A stretch of 64,000 nt of DNA, taken from positions 620,001 to 684,000 of the forward strand of contig JAFCMP010000527.1 in NCBI GenBank assembly GCA_017506865.1, read 5' to 3'. The position numbers were made by a program, and so were the translations under genes. Shown here piece after piece: positions 13,262-25,599 of this stretch. This DNA is from Tribonema minus. Its lineage: Eukaryota; Sar; Xanthophyceae; Tribonematales; Tribonemataceae. The notes under the pieces are model-generated. The model saw only the letters and a list, made by a program, of their open reading frames with translations, had not been told where the DNA came from and made no database searches. The number at the start of each line of letters is the position of its first letter. The first letter of the stretch is position 1.

Positions 13262-14812
13262 ACTCATTGCGGACATGGATGAGGGAGGCGCTCTGCCCGG
13301 GAAGCTGCTTGCAATGTGGTCTGAGGTGGGCTGACGCTGACGGTGTGCATCCCTGGATCAGCTGCGTGTGTTGTGTTGCAGCAGATATGTGCGGCCATCA
13401 TTGCCTACAGTTCCTGACAGCGGAATGTGAATGGCTGGTGGCGCCTGATACAAGTGTGCTTACACCACAGCGCGCACAGAAAATTAACACGCACTGAGCA
13501 TGCACAGCAGTAGGCTGTGCGCCGCCATGTCAGCGCTCATCTTCCACGGCCCCGACAAAGCAGCTCAGTGTTGGCACCGCGTCACCAATTTGCTCAGCCC
13601 AATGTGCCCTGACTTTTATCTGGGACCGTTGCGGAACATGGAGAATGTAACTGCCGCGCTGGTGCTTACATCTGCAGGCAGGTGCGCGGCGTGCATGATC
13701 AATTTAACGGATGAGGACCAGACAAGTCGCCCTACACCTTGCGCTGGAGTACCGACGCCGCAACATGTGATTTGAAAGCAGCGCTCAGCATCATGTGGAA
13801 TGATTTCATATCAACGGCTGGCACATGCACTGGGAGCTGGAGGGTAACGCGCAGGACCTCGCAGTCGCAGCAGCACGTGGAGCGCTGCAACGCGCGCATG
13901 CGCTGTGCATGTCTGGCAGCACAGACGACGGCAACGGTAATGGAGACGGCAGCAGCGGCGGCCATAGCAGCAGCGGCGGCTGTGGCAGCGCTGCTGTAGG
14001 CACAGTGCACCGCAACGTGCGCAGCCCAGCATCATGGCAAAGGTGGGCAGCGGAGCGTGGTAGGTGAAGTTCACCGATCTGAATAGGGCCAGGATGACCG
14101 GGGGCCTGGCCAGCTATCCAGCAAACCTGCCCGGCGCCCGCAAGTATGGGTGACACGATAATCGAGGGGGCAAAAGCAGGGCAGCTAATGCCAAATGTCA
14201 GAAGACACACTTGCTAGAGGTGCCGGGGAGGAAGCATTGAAGAGCGACTGCAACTGCAACGGGTCCGAGAGTGGGACCTCGGCCAGGACACAAGAGGGGG
14301 GGTGTGTGGGTACGGTGAGTTGGTTTTGGGATACATGGGAGGCGGGGCGGTGGTCAGTCTTCAAGTTGACTTCAACTGCCACAGCAGCCTGGTGTGCATG
14401 CCAGCTTAATGAACAAGTGTAACTCCGCATTCATGCCACCACCGAACACACTGCTGAACTGTAATTCACTGGCTCTGCTGTTGTTTTTGTCCAGGTTAGA
14501 CATGTTTTTCGAAGTACACTTTACTTCCACTACCAAAGGTGTTGATAAGACGCTGGTAGTTTGCCAGCCTAGTAACTGCGCATGCCAATTGATGATACAA
14601 ACCTGGCTCAATTGCACTACAAATCCAGGGTGCACAAACAGACAAGTTTGCCCCTCTGCTCGACCGTTGAAACACCATGCAAAGGCCATACTCTATATTC
14701 AAAACATAGCATGCACCGGTACCGCTTGCAAAAGCAGGAGACAGTGATCGCACGCAGGCAACGCAAGAGGCGCAAAGAAGGTTACTGCCCGGTCACTTCA
14801 AGTATGATTTAG
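13262..14812 (+). CDS. Tentative multi-exon gene, unknown product
   Basis: Several stretches on the plus strand have coding character but not a fully phased model. 13262-13325 is flanked by cag and gtgggc and reads LIADMDEGGALPGKLLAMWS. 13388-13420 reads QICAAIIAYSS. About 13530-13680 contains ALIFHGPDKAAQ. About 13815-14000 reads HWELEGNAQDLAVAAARGAL followed by a Gly/Ser-rich run. 14236-14305 contains SIEERLQLQRVREWDLGQDT. About 14730-14812 contains QETVIARRQRKRRKEGYCPV and ends in TAG at 14810-14812. The Ala/Gly-rich style matches other genes in this window. The stop at 14812 would make it convergent with the minus-strand gene ending at 14896. Exon order is plausible but junctions are unproven; this could be two genes or include pseudo-exons. 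Confidence 0.35.
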
Positions 14813-14895
14813 TGTTGACGTATGACGAGACCTGCTGTCACTGAAAGCACTCAACATGCGCACACAACGCAACAGGCAAACAATGGCACTTCTGT

Positions 14896-17800
14896 TCAGG
14901 GCCTGCATCGTGCTGCCAAGGTGGCCTGATGGCTGTCCAGCACAAGCGATGCAGCAGCGCTCGCCGTTGAAAACCCCTCGAGCCCCCCTAGTCTGAGGGG
15001 GTGCCTTGCAGTAGTCTCCTCTGGCAGAACGGACATGATGGCAGCCTTTGACAGCGCCTTGGTGTGAGAAGTGTCTGCTTTAGCCGCACTTGTGGTGGTC
15101 AACACGGGTTCGTTGGAGGACCTGGTGGACGAGGGCAGGGGACACGTGTGTGCAAACACAGACAGGGTGAGGGTGCTCCCAGAGAGCTGCTTCAATCGAA
15201 GTTGAGGTTGCGCTTGCAAGTTCTGCTGCCGGTTTATCGCGGACAGACAGTGCCCCTTGATGTATACGAAGAACATATTTCAAGCAATGGAATATTCTGC
15301 ATGCAGCTGATCCTGCCCATAGGATTAGCAGGTTACAGCACAGGTCAGTAACTCCAGGCAATCGCAGAGTTTGATACTTCAAGTCCTTGCTGTGTGACTC
15401 TAGAGAGCCCTGCCGTCAATATTGCATGCCATGGACTTATGCTATCCGAGTCAAATAATCAGCAATTTTTCCTGCACTCTCAGCATGGCAAATGCGCGCG
15501 CACGATCAACTTGCTCTCTTGCTTCAGATCAGAATGCACCAAAATCCCAGCCTGCCCTGCAGCTGCCCTTTTGAATAGGAGCAGTGTGAAGTGAGGTGCA
15601 GTAAGGCGCTTCAGCGCAAAGCGCCACTATCGTAGTTAAGGTAGACAGCCCAGCAGCCAAGCAGACAAACTCACGAGCTTGTGTTGCCAACAGAACAAGT
15701 GAATGAGGCACACGATGCGAACAAACCCTGTCTGAGGTGGTACGTCAGTGCTCACCAAGGACGTAACCTCAACATGTGCTGAGCTCTGCCCTGTCAAGAC
15801 AATCACATTGGATTACCTGCTGGCCACTCTGACAAAGCGGTTTCTCTCCCCCTCCCAGCGAAGGGAGGCTTCATCGGTGCACATGACGCGCCGGCTGTGC
15901 CCAAAGACTGTGCGACAGTGTGATGCACAACAAGCATCACGTTGTGTGCTGAGCAAAAGTGCACAGCACGCTGGGCCCAACACTGTGGTCAGGGACCGCA
16001 TGACAGCACCAAGGCAGTACAACGTTAATCCATGCATACTTACATAGAAGTACATGCTTGCAACATGATGCACCATGGAGCGTGCTGCTTTCCAAGCTCA
16101 ACAGGCACCCTTGTGACATTCGAGCATGCAAAGCAAATGCCACTGGTGCACTGTTGCCTGGACAACGCTTTGTCAGCGCAGTCACCTTTATGTTAACATT
16201 CACTCACGAGTTTGGTGATCATGCCTAGCAGACAATCAACGCATACATTTGTTTATCAGCAAGCGGTCTGCTTGACAGGCGTTGTGAAAGGCTTGACAGG
16301 CGATGTGAAAGGCGTATGTGCACAAGCACTGAAGGCACATCTAAGCACAAAATCTTCCTTCGGTGCAAAGTGCAAGACCGGATGAAGCGTTCCGAGCGAT
16401 GGTGCTACAGCCGCTGCTGATATAATACGTGCAACATTGGCAGCTCACAACTGATATTACCAACGCAATTTTATATTGTCTGAGAAAATCAGCAATGCAC
16501 GTGGCTGGATGACCAATAATCATTAAAAAGTGCATATACCTGCACCAGGAGTGCCACGCCGTTTTCTCCTTCGCGCAGCTCGAATCTTGGCCACCGCCGC
16601 CGCCACTGCCGCTGCCGCTGGCACTGGCGCTGGCACTGGTGCTGGAGGCGGTGACGTGCCGCACTTCTCCGTGTGAGAAGTCACACTTGCAGTTGATGTT
16701 GAAGTTGAAACTGCAAGTGCCGGCGGCGCTGAGCGTGGATGCGGGCGCCGCTTCTGCAGAGATGGCACTCGAACGAAGAATAAGTTCAGATGTTGAATAC
16801 AGCCAGCGGGTGCGCTCAAGGTCATGAAGAGCTCTCCAATGTAGGGATTCGCGTTGGCAAGAGCTGGCATACTGCTGTTGAAGTGAATGCACCAGGCTGT
16901 CCCACAAAATAGCTGTGATACCTTGGTACAAAGAAGTCTGCGCCAGCAGAAGTGACACAGGACTCACCAGCATATCATTCATAAGCTTGCTTGTACAGCA
17001 CTGCGGATATATGCGCCACATATGGTGCTGCTGCTGGCTCTGTTTATGCCTCACAGCATGCCAGGCAGAAGTGGTTCAGGGAGCGCTTGCTGCATTATGG
17101 TATCATGAGCTCGAAATTCGGCAACGTCAAAACCGACACATGCTGCGTACTTAGGTTTACTTGCGCAACACAATATGCAGAACCTGAATACGGTGCACGC
17201 AAATGTCGCAAGTATGAGCGACGCACAGTATGAGTGACTCGCAAGAATGACTGAGGCCTGGGTCCAACGCCCACCTTCACCCCAGTTGTCTTGGCAAACA
17301 TGCTGGAAGGCGGTATCTCCCCGCACACCTCCCGAGGTGCCCACGAATCCGTGAACGGCTGATACGAGTTGGGGCCCAGCGGGGGGCGGGCACCAACTTC
17401 AACCTCAAGTTGAGGTTGATGCTGAGGCGCACGGAGCGAGCTCCGCCGCAGCCTTGATGTTGAAGGCAGTTGACAGTGCCGTGGGTGACGCTCCTGTAGG
17501 GTGAGGGGTACAAACGATACCTACTGTATGAGACACCTGGGGGGTATGTGTTGATGCGCCCTTGAACTGTGTAGCTGTTTGTTAAAAAAAAAATTGAGTT
17601 GAGCAAATGCTCCACTGGATTTGTCTGAAGTGCACGAATGGCAGGAGTTCCATTACTCAATGGCAACCATCACACAAATGCGGAAGATGTTGCTAAGTAG
17701 AGTCATATGCAAGTGGCGCTGTCCAAATCATCCATGAAACCTTTGTACCTTCCTTCGTCCATACATCCAGGCCACCGCAAAGACAACGGTGTTTGAAAAA

Positions 17801-20800
17801 ACACTGGCATGTAGGCTTCGGGAAGGTGTCCCTGAGCTTCTGCGGTGCACGGGTGAATGGTAAGCCTTCACCTGCAACCGCCTCCGAGTAACAATGCAAC
17901 AGTCTAAAGGCTACACTGTTTTGTAATACGCCCAAACCGCCCACTTTTCACCAGCGCCCCCTGCCGATCTCTGCATCAGCAAGTACCAAAATCACTTTAG
18001 CGATGCACTTGAGGATTAGGGTTCAGGTTTGCGTTTTAGTCACATTGCCTCACCGGTGAGCCGAACGGCTGAAGAGTCTCGTACTGCGCATTGGGCGCAC
18101 TCGGCAGATGAAAGCCAGGGTCTGCCGCAAAGACTCCGCCTTTCCTGGCCTGAAACCTGGCAAAACATGAAAAGGCGTGTACAGAACCAGGTTAGACATG
18201 CAGTGCATGCCCCGGTGTTGCAAGGATGGCACGGCAGGCAGGCTGATGCGCAACACATGGGCCAGCGCTACTTCACAAGTGTTAGAGGCCTACTTCAAAA
18301 GTATATACTTCGAAGTAGAAGTATGCGCGCAGTCTTTGCTACCCGCTACCTGTAGCGCGAGTAATGGTTGCGTAGATACGCCTCGCTGTATGTGTCGCGT
18401 TATGTGCCTTGGGGCGCGCATTTGCACTTCAACAGACTTTACTGGCGCTTATTAACATGCACAAAGGCCCTGGAGTGAGGGAAGCTCGCCTGTTTTTCCC
18501 CGGGTATAAAGTTTAGAAATCTCGGCGTTTATGAACGCGCTGCTGTTCAAAATGTGTGCTATCATCAACAATGGCTCATGTCCTGACGCCACAGAGAACG
18601 CGCTGTTGCGCAGCGTGCGTGAGAGTGGCTCCTGACATCGCTTGCAAGGCATAGGACATGGCGTGAAACCCTAACCCAAATTCTGACCCTATGGCATATC
18701 GCACACAAAGCAGAACTGTTTTCTAGTACTTGGCAACTCCAGCTGCGTACAACCTTGGAAAAACATTTTGTCATGTGCAGTTGGCATGATGCAAACGACA
18801 TTCACATCGGCACCAGGCTCGTTGTTCAGTCCTACACGCTGTTCCTCACCTCGGAACCCGTGAGAACGGAAGCCCCCCCCTTGACCATGTTCTACCATTT
18901 TCCTTGGCTGCCACTTCATATGCGTGCTCGAACCCGGTCCCGCTCTGTGGAAGCACCAGAAGACAATGCGGCAGCGGAAACATGCAGTGTTTTGACGATG
19001 CCAGTAATGTGAATGCACTGCTATTGTCCACGTGTGGGGTCAACAAGCAACAGAGAACTGGCTTCCAGGCTGCAACTGGCCTCTGGGAAACAGCGATGCT
19101 GCGCCCAACTATTTGTCATCTTGCGGCAGGGTACACAGTTACTCAAGGGTACACTTGGTGTACTTGAAGCAGCATACTTTACAAAAGAGTGATGCAACAG
19201 TCGGAGCGCCGTCTAGCCTGGCTGAGCGTTGCAGACTGTGGCGGGCTTGCACATGTAGGGCCTAGGAACGTCAGCTGCTTGATGCACGCATGCCACCAAA
19301 CAGAGGAGCGGCAGTGACTGCAGTGTTGCCCAGCACTCCAGCTGAGCCGTGCTACATGACGCCTACATGCATCAGCGCCAATGCTGGCCACAAGAGCATT
19401 ACATCACGCACGCGCATGCACCGCAGCCAAGCATGTGCCACTGCACATCATGGCCGCGCGTGCAGGCGGGTCAGCATGCGCACCAGTGCCTGCTCAGTTG
19501 AGTGCCTGCATCCATGGCATTCATGACGTTGGAATGCCTCCTCAGCTCAAACATTACGTGTCCAGCATGCCAAACCGGTGACCACAACTTTGAAAGACGC
19601 ACCGCGGTGTTGCACTGAACAGGAGATGGACAGACATCATGCGGAGCAGTGCTGCTCTCCACTTCCCTCTGCCACCGCATCCGAAGCCATCAATTACAGC
19701 GTAGGGTCTCGTCGATGCCCTATTGCACTGACACCGCTGATCACATCATAACTCACACGACATCAGGAAATGTGTGTTGCGCACTATTGCGCCTCCAGCC
19801 TCACCTGAGGATCGCGCTCATCATCAAGGAACGTTCTGCGGAACGGTCCATGTAACTGCCGGCGGTCGTCATTCATGCAGTCGAGCGCACTCATCACCGG
19901 CGGCGGCCGGCCCTTGGCCGCGCCCCGCTGTCTGCAGCGCGGAGTCTTTGCTGCTGCTGGCGATGATGACGCATATGTTGTACTGGGCGCTGCGGCTGCT
20001 GCTGCTGCTGCTGGTGCAATGTTGCTAAGCACTGCTGCTGCGGCGCGCGCGTGCGCCGTCAGCTGCGACGCCGTCGCCGCGCGCTCCTGCGCCACGCGCG
20101 CCGTCACCATCTTTTCAACATGTGACACACAAGCACAGACTTTGACGAAATTCTGGTGGCTCAGACATCATCTGGCAGCACATGGGGGTTGTGCTTGATA
20201 GCGCACAGCGCATCACGCTCCTTGAGATGTGGCCGCATGGTCAGCTGTGCCGCAGCGGCTGTCGTGTCTAGCATTGCTTTTGCTCCAGCTGTTGATGCTG
20301 CTGTGCTGCTGCTGCTGCTGCTGCAGCTGCTGAGTCGCTGATGAGACTGCACTATCAGTGCCGAAGACTTCTTTGAAAGAATGAGCAGTGCCGCTGCCAC
20401 AGGCAAGTGTGCCATTAGGCGCAACGCAGTGGCAAGCTTCTGAGCCGTTCAGCGCATTGTGTCGGCACACATGTATCTAAATCCTTGATGCATCATGCAG
20501 AAGCGCATGCATCGTTTTGACGTCTAGAACCTCAAACATCCGTAGAGTGCTGTTCAGTGAAAGATGCGATGTGCAAGGGCCAATGGTATGTAGTTATGGC
20601 GAGAGCCAGCACAGCGCCATCGGGAGTGCCGAGAGCCAGCCTAACGGATAGCGCGAGACACCTTGATTGCAGGCGCCAGTAAAGGCGAGCGCGCTCTGCG
20701 GAGTGCGCATGTTTTGCAGCTAATCACTTTGTGATAGCCAGCAGATGTTTCTCTCATTGTTGGTGAAAAGTGATTGTAGTGCGTGTACGCAGCAAGCACA

Positions 20801-21658
20801 AGGAAATTTGATGCACCTGCCTGTACAAAGATCTGTCCAGCTCGTGCGTCCAGTCCTCCTAGCGCCTTTCTGTTCAGGTAACATTCGCCTTTCTGCGTCA
20901 CAACAAAGCAGTGCATTGCATTGGTGGTGATCGTTTTCATCAGCTATGGGGTCAGTCACCGGCGCAGTAGGGCGCTCTACATGACCTTGGTTCGATTGTG
21001 ATGAAAGGACAGCTGCCATGATTACAACTCCTGCATGTGTCACGATAAAACAATCAGCATGGTGCTTGCAAGCAAACATTGACACAAGTAATGGGAGAAC
21101 AGCCTGCGAGCTCAAACGGCCGCCATAATGCCTCTAGCCGAACATGCAATGGCGAGCTACACGCAAGTGTGTTGTCCTAGCTTCGCCCACGCTACTATTT
21201 GTCAGGTGGCATGGGAAAGCAAATCATCAGATGCCAGCCATCTACCCTACTGGAAACCTATGTACTTCGAAGTAGTCATCATTAACAATTGTCGGTGCAT
21301 CAAAATTGGAGTTGCGCAATGTCCAGCCTGCACATGATATCCGTCATGTGCACAGGCTCACTTCACGCCAGTCGAAATCATGAATCGGCCCATGCGCCAC
21401 AGGCCATCTGGGCAACACGAATTTACAGACTACTGTTCTATGCATTGTGCACCTCACCTTTGACTTGGCCACAAATCGCTGCGCCCACGGGTCCTTGGGG
21501 TCATAGGCTGGGTCGCATCTGCTGTCATCATCTTGCATGCTCCTCGCCGGTACCAGTTCTCTGTTCTTATTTCTGCTAACTTTCAACACTGCCTCTGCTG
21601 ACTGCTGAACATGCAGCGCTGACGCTGCCGCTGACGAATGCGTGCTCGAGGAATGCAT
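14896..21658 (-). CDS. Unknown Ala/Ser-rich protein, multi-exon; 5' half well supported
   Basis: The start is taken at ATG 21658. Exon 1 is 21658-21458 (67 codons; contains DPAYDPKDPWAQRFVAKSK, donor gtgagg). A second exon ends at 20167 and contains LTMRPHLKERDALCAIKHNP; its start, near 20340, is masked by a CAG/CTG run. A third is 20110-19805 (102 codons, RVAQERAATASQLTAHARAA, then a poly-Ala and Ser linker, then FRRTFLDDERDPQ). These three are in phase and convincing. Further candidates are 18156-18054, about 17510-17330, about 16790-16541 (ends VAKIRAARRRKRRGTPGA) and a terminal exon about 15230-14896 (contains LKQLSGSTLTLSV and TTSAAKADTSHTKALSKAAI, then stop). I could not fix one phase through these last four, so the 3' half is tentative. 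No domain was recognised. The first exon faces the JTB-like gene across 594 bp. Confidence 0.5.
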
Positions 21659-22252
21659 CCACTCTACTGCGATGGTAGTGCGATTACAGCACGATCAGCA
21701 ATGTAGCTGTCGTCAGCATCAGCATACGCCGAATGTCTTACACTCCCTCATTGACAACAGCCTTCACAGCACCAACAGCGTTCTGCTGCGATGGTGACGC
21801 AGAGCGAGTAAAGCACGATCAGCCACGTAGCTTTCGTGAGCGTGAGCACGCGCCGGTTTTCTTTCAGCTCACTCCCTCATCCAACAGCTCGCACACAGAC
21901 ACAGCACACTCGTCGAGCGTTTTTTCGTTGAAGTTAGGTTGAAGTTGGTGTTCGCGTTCAGCTATCGGCAGCCCTGTTTGTTTCAGAGTGCTGCAGCGGA
22001 AGAGACCACCAAGCGGCACCGCTGTTCTGCCACTCCAACTGCCCTCTTGATATTTCTGAAAAGCTAGGGCTAAGAGTAGCAGGCCGGGAGCACTTTGCTG
22101 GCGCAGCCTGGCAGTTGGAGTCGACGGGGACAAGAGGAAGCACACAAACACACAGCCTGGAGTCATAAGTGTTGCAGCTGCTGCAGCGCCTCGAGCGGTC
22201 GCTTGAACTCCGACTCGGTGCTTGTTGTTGCTGCGGCTTACGCTCAGCACAC
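21659..22252. promoter_or_regulatory. Divergent intergenic region between unknown gene and JTB-like gene
   Basis: This spans 594 bp between the minus-strand ATG at 21658 and the plus-strand ATG at 22253, so both upstream regions probably lie here. No core promoter motif can be assigned. Part of it is also open on the minus strand (about 22254-21864, Ser/Gln-rich), and could be an extra 5' exon of the minus-strand gene. Confidence 0.35.
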
Positions 22253-25200
22253 ATGGAAACAGAACAAGACATAGTTGCCAACGAGGACGGAGTCGATACG
22301 GAGCAGCAAGCGCAGCCGGAATTTAAAGCAGCAGATGTGCGTTGTACGGTGACGGGCCCTTGCCAGCGATGCTCGTTGCAAGATCAGGTGAGGCAGGAGA
22401 TTTAGTAGGCTCAACAGCTGGGACGTGCGTAGCTGCATTTGGGAGTGTATTTCCAGTGTCACAGTCAGCACGAATGAGCCTGAGGCAAGCTCGTCCAACA
22501 GTTCCTGTATCAACCCATTCAGTATTGAAAGTAGGCAGACATTGCATACGGCAAGGTGCGAGCTCAATCGCATTTGTCTCTAGCTCCATCAATACTAGAC
22601 AGGCCATGCATGCGGCAGCTTGTGAGCCACATTGCATCACAAACAGTCCTTCTGGGGACCGCATGAGTGCTCTGTAGATCATGATGCCTATCACAAACAG
22701 TCCCTCTGGGGACCGCACGAGCATTCTATAGATGATGATGCCTGGAAATCTTCGAAGTCATTCTCAAATCTGCGGCCAGGATATTGTGTAGCTGACCACC
22801 ATGATCATGTGTTGTTTTTCCCTCAGGCGACACTCCGGTGCGCCCGACGCAGCATGTGGCACATATGACAGCCCTGTGAAAGCTTGGGATGACGTGGTGT
22901 GCCTGTTTATTGTTACATGTAACCCTTTGAAGTGTCAGTCACATTCAGTTGCGAATGGCGTTCATGGCACATGTAGCTTCAAGTATCCACTCTGTATACC
23001 CTGAACAAGGTTCGTGCTATCCCATGTACATGACAATTAGGAGAAGCACATATAGTGCTACCAGCATTCACATTGCAGGTGCCTCTTCATGGCCCACGCT
23101 GTGTTGTGTTAGTGACACGGCCGCATCTGTTGTGGTTTCAATGCCACCAGTGCCTGAGCTTCGCCTACACGAGATGAGCACACCATTCTGCAATTGCCTG
23201 TGTTGACGTTTGCCTGCCCCACACCAGCGGTGCTGAAATTAGCTGCAGCGTCTGTGAGGCAATCTTGAACCAGCCGAAGGCGTTCATCGAGCAAAGGCGA
23301 AAGGTAGCAGCAGACCACCATCAAGGACTTTAAGATGGAAGCCAGCAAGCATGTGGCACCAAAGAAAAATGGTTTCATCATTAACGCGACAACCCCAGCT
23401 GTGCAGAAAGGGGCAGATTGGCTAGACATGAGTGCAGCCTACTGCCGCAAACCTAATCCTAGGCATGCCTGAGGTGCTGAGCATAAAAACGATTGTTTGG
23501 GCCTAAAAGGTACCACCCCCTCGCCATGCTGACATGGCTTGCGCCCTGAACGTTTCATGCTGTTTTAGGGCGAAGCGTACTGTGCGGAAACGGGCAGGCG
23601 CCAGGAAGTGACTTGCGACTCCGACTTGAAAGTCAGCATGGCTCAGGCGCCGAGTAACAACAGTCTGGGCCAACCGAACAGCGTTCAGGAGGTGGCTGCC
23701 AGTGGCGGCGGGCTCATTGAGATCAACAAGGCCAAGGCCATGGGGCTGAACGAGGTAGGTCGGGGGGGGCTGCATACATACCGCTTACCCCTGATCCACA
23801 GATACTACCGTTTTGAAAACAAGCTGCCAAAAACGTCGGCATAAGATTGAGGTGTGAAACTATGTGTATTCTAATGTGCGTCAGCATCATCGCTTCATGA
23901 TTGAACTTTGCATCAGAGCGCCTTCGCTTCATGGTTGGACTTGCATCAGAGCGGAAAGCCGCGTTATATGGGTTCAAGTTGAGCGATTGCAACTTCAGCC
24001 AGTACTCCTTTCAAACAGATACAGGCTGCTTTTGCTTTGTCAAATTAGTTCGTGCGCTACCTGTGTTGTGCTTCCTGTGCCTTGTAAGTCGAACATGCAC
24101 CATGGTCACATTGCTTGAAAGCGCGGTTTTATATAATCTGCCTGTGCACCCCCACTACATGTTGCCTGTCTGTCATGCGCTTTTTGAATTCACTGACATT
24201 TTTTTACAGAGTGATACATACCTTGACAATGCTGCAGCTGCTTGCGCTCTGGCAGGAGCTGCTTTGGGGGAAAACTTACATCTGTCTTCCTTGTCACCCA
24301 CGCTATCATTTGTGTCAAAACAGCACAGCTATGGACGACATCCCGTTTCACTTACAGCAATATTGATTGAATGCTCGCCGTTGCCAGGTTGGCGGAACAG
24401 TGACATACCAGTCATGTCAGCGGACAGAGGAAGATGACATGCTGGAGTTTGGACTGTGAGTACATACAAGCAGTTGCGCTAGAGTTACATTTGCAGTCCC
24501 CGGAGGCAATCAAATAGGTATTTCCGGATACTACGGTAGGTACAGATGAAGTTGAACAACTGTGAGGGCAAGCAGCAGATGGGCGCAGTGAGCAATCCAA
24601 TAGCAGGCACGTTGTACGGGTTGTTTTCAGAAAGCCCATTTGGGTTTGGCCAATTGTCGATAGACTACTTTGGTGGTGCTTTGACATTTCTCAACAAGTT
24701 ATCCAGTTTTGGGACGAAGGCCATGTCGTATTCAGGAGGAGGCAGACATATGGCCGGTGGTGTTGGGACTGGATGATCAACGAAGCCTCAGCACGGTGTC
24801 TTGCCAAGGGACACTGCAGAAAAGTCTGGGCATGTTTGTCATGCCAATGGATACATGTGTTTTGCACAGTGTCAAGTCTTTATGGTAAGCTATATGGGAG
24901 ACTAGGATCGAGGGCGAGGTCGTCATGCCGGCGTCAGAATAAAGTACTCAGCAGTTTTTACAAACGACTCAGAAGCAGTGATATAGCACGAGGCCTTGGC
25001 TTCAGAAAAGACTGGTACCGCAAAGGCTGGCATGCAGAGACATATGCTTTGGGGTGGTTCATGCAAATCATGTGGCAGAAGGACAGTAGTATGCATCTAG
25101 TGAGCGAAATATGAATATTCCCTGCACTCAAGAGCGTATGGCTCACCACCGTGCCAGAAGTGGACAACCAAGGGAATTCAAGCACCACTCAGTGCGCAGG

Positions 25201-25599
25201 AGGAGTCTGCCTCAGCATGTACTGCGCAATGTCGCCTAGGACTCGTTTCTACAAGGTACGCTGCAAATATTCGCACGCACTTTCTGCAACGCAACTGAGT
25301 GCCAGATCCACTCACTCGCTGACTCACGAAGCGTGTACACCTACTGTAGCACCAGCAGGAAACAGCTGCCACCGCAAATGTACGGCGTGTGCCGTAAGGT
25401 TCCAAAGCCTCTGATACTGCATCAGCGCTCAATAGGCATGCTCTGTGCCGTGATTTCATCCGCATTTTTTGTTTCCATGCCGGCTTGTTGCTGCAGGTGG
25501 TGGACAGCCTGGTTCATAATAGGCCTTGTGGCGTGCATGTGCATACGGCGGAGAAAACTCAAGACGCTGACGCTGTATGAGCGGCGGGCGCGCGCATGA
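22253..25599 (+). CDS. JTB-like cysteine-rich single-pass membrane protein
   Basis: Four exons, 22253-22387, 23569-23754, 24388-24455 and 25497-25599, join in phase to a 163-residue protein ending TGA. The pattern is that of the JTB (jumping translocation breakpoint) family. A CxxC pair lies in RCTVTGPCQRC (about residues 30-40). Then come a TG-containing cysteine motif (YCAETGRRQEVTC), a lone cysteine before the membrane (TYQSCQR), a transmembrane helix (WWTAWFIIGLVACMCI, about 131-146), and a short basic tail (RRRKLKTLTLYERRARA). The family is known as small lumen/surface-facing membrane proteins of poorly defined role. Odd points: exon 2 carries a Gln/Ser/Ala-rich insert, and the chosen ATG gives no signal peptide. 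An upstream signal-peptide exon may therefore be missing; the frame stays open back to about 22169. Introns use gtgagg, gtaggt and gtgagt donors. Confidence 0.7.
22631..22741. repeat. Two-copy tandem repeat in intron 1 of the JTB-like gene
   Basis: A unit of about 54 bp with the core tctggggaccgca occurs at 22631-22684 and again at 22685-22741, with few differences. It lies within the intron and does not include a splice site. Confidence 0.8.

Noticed and set aside
16341..17054. 237-residue minus-strand ORF
   Set aside because: Only the middle looks coding, and a different frame there (ending RRRKRRGTPGA before gtatat) fits an exon better.
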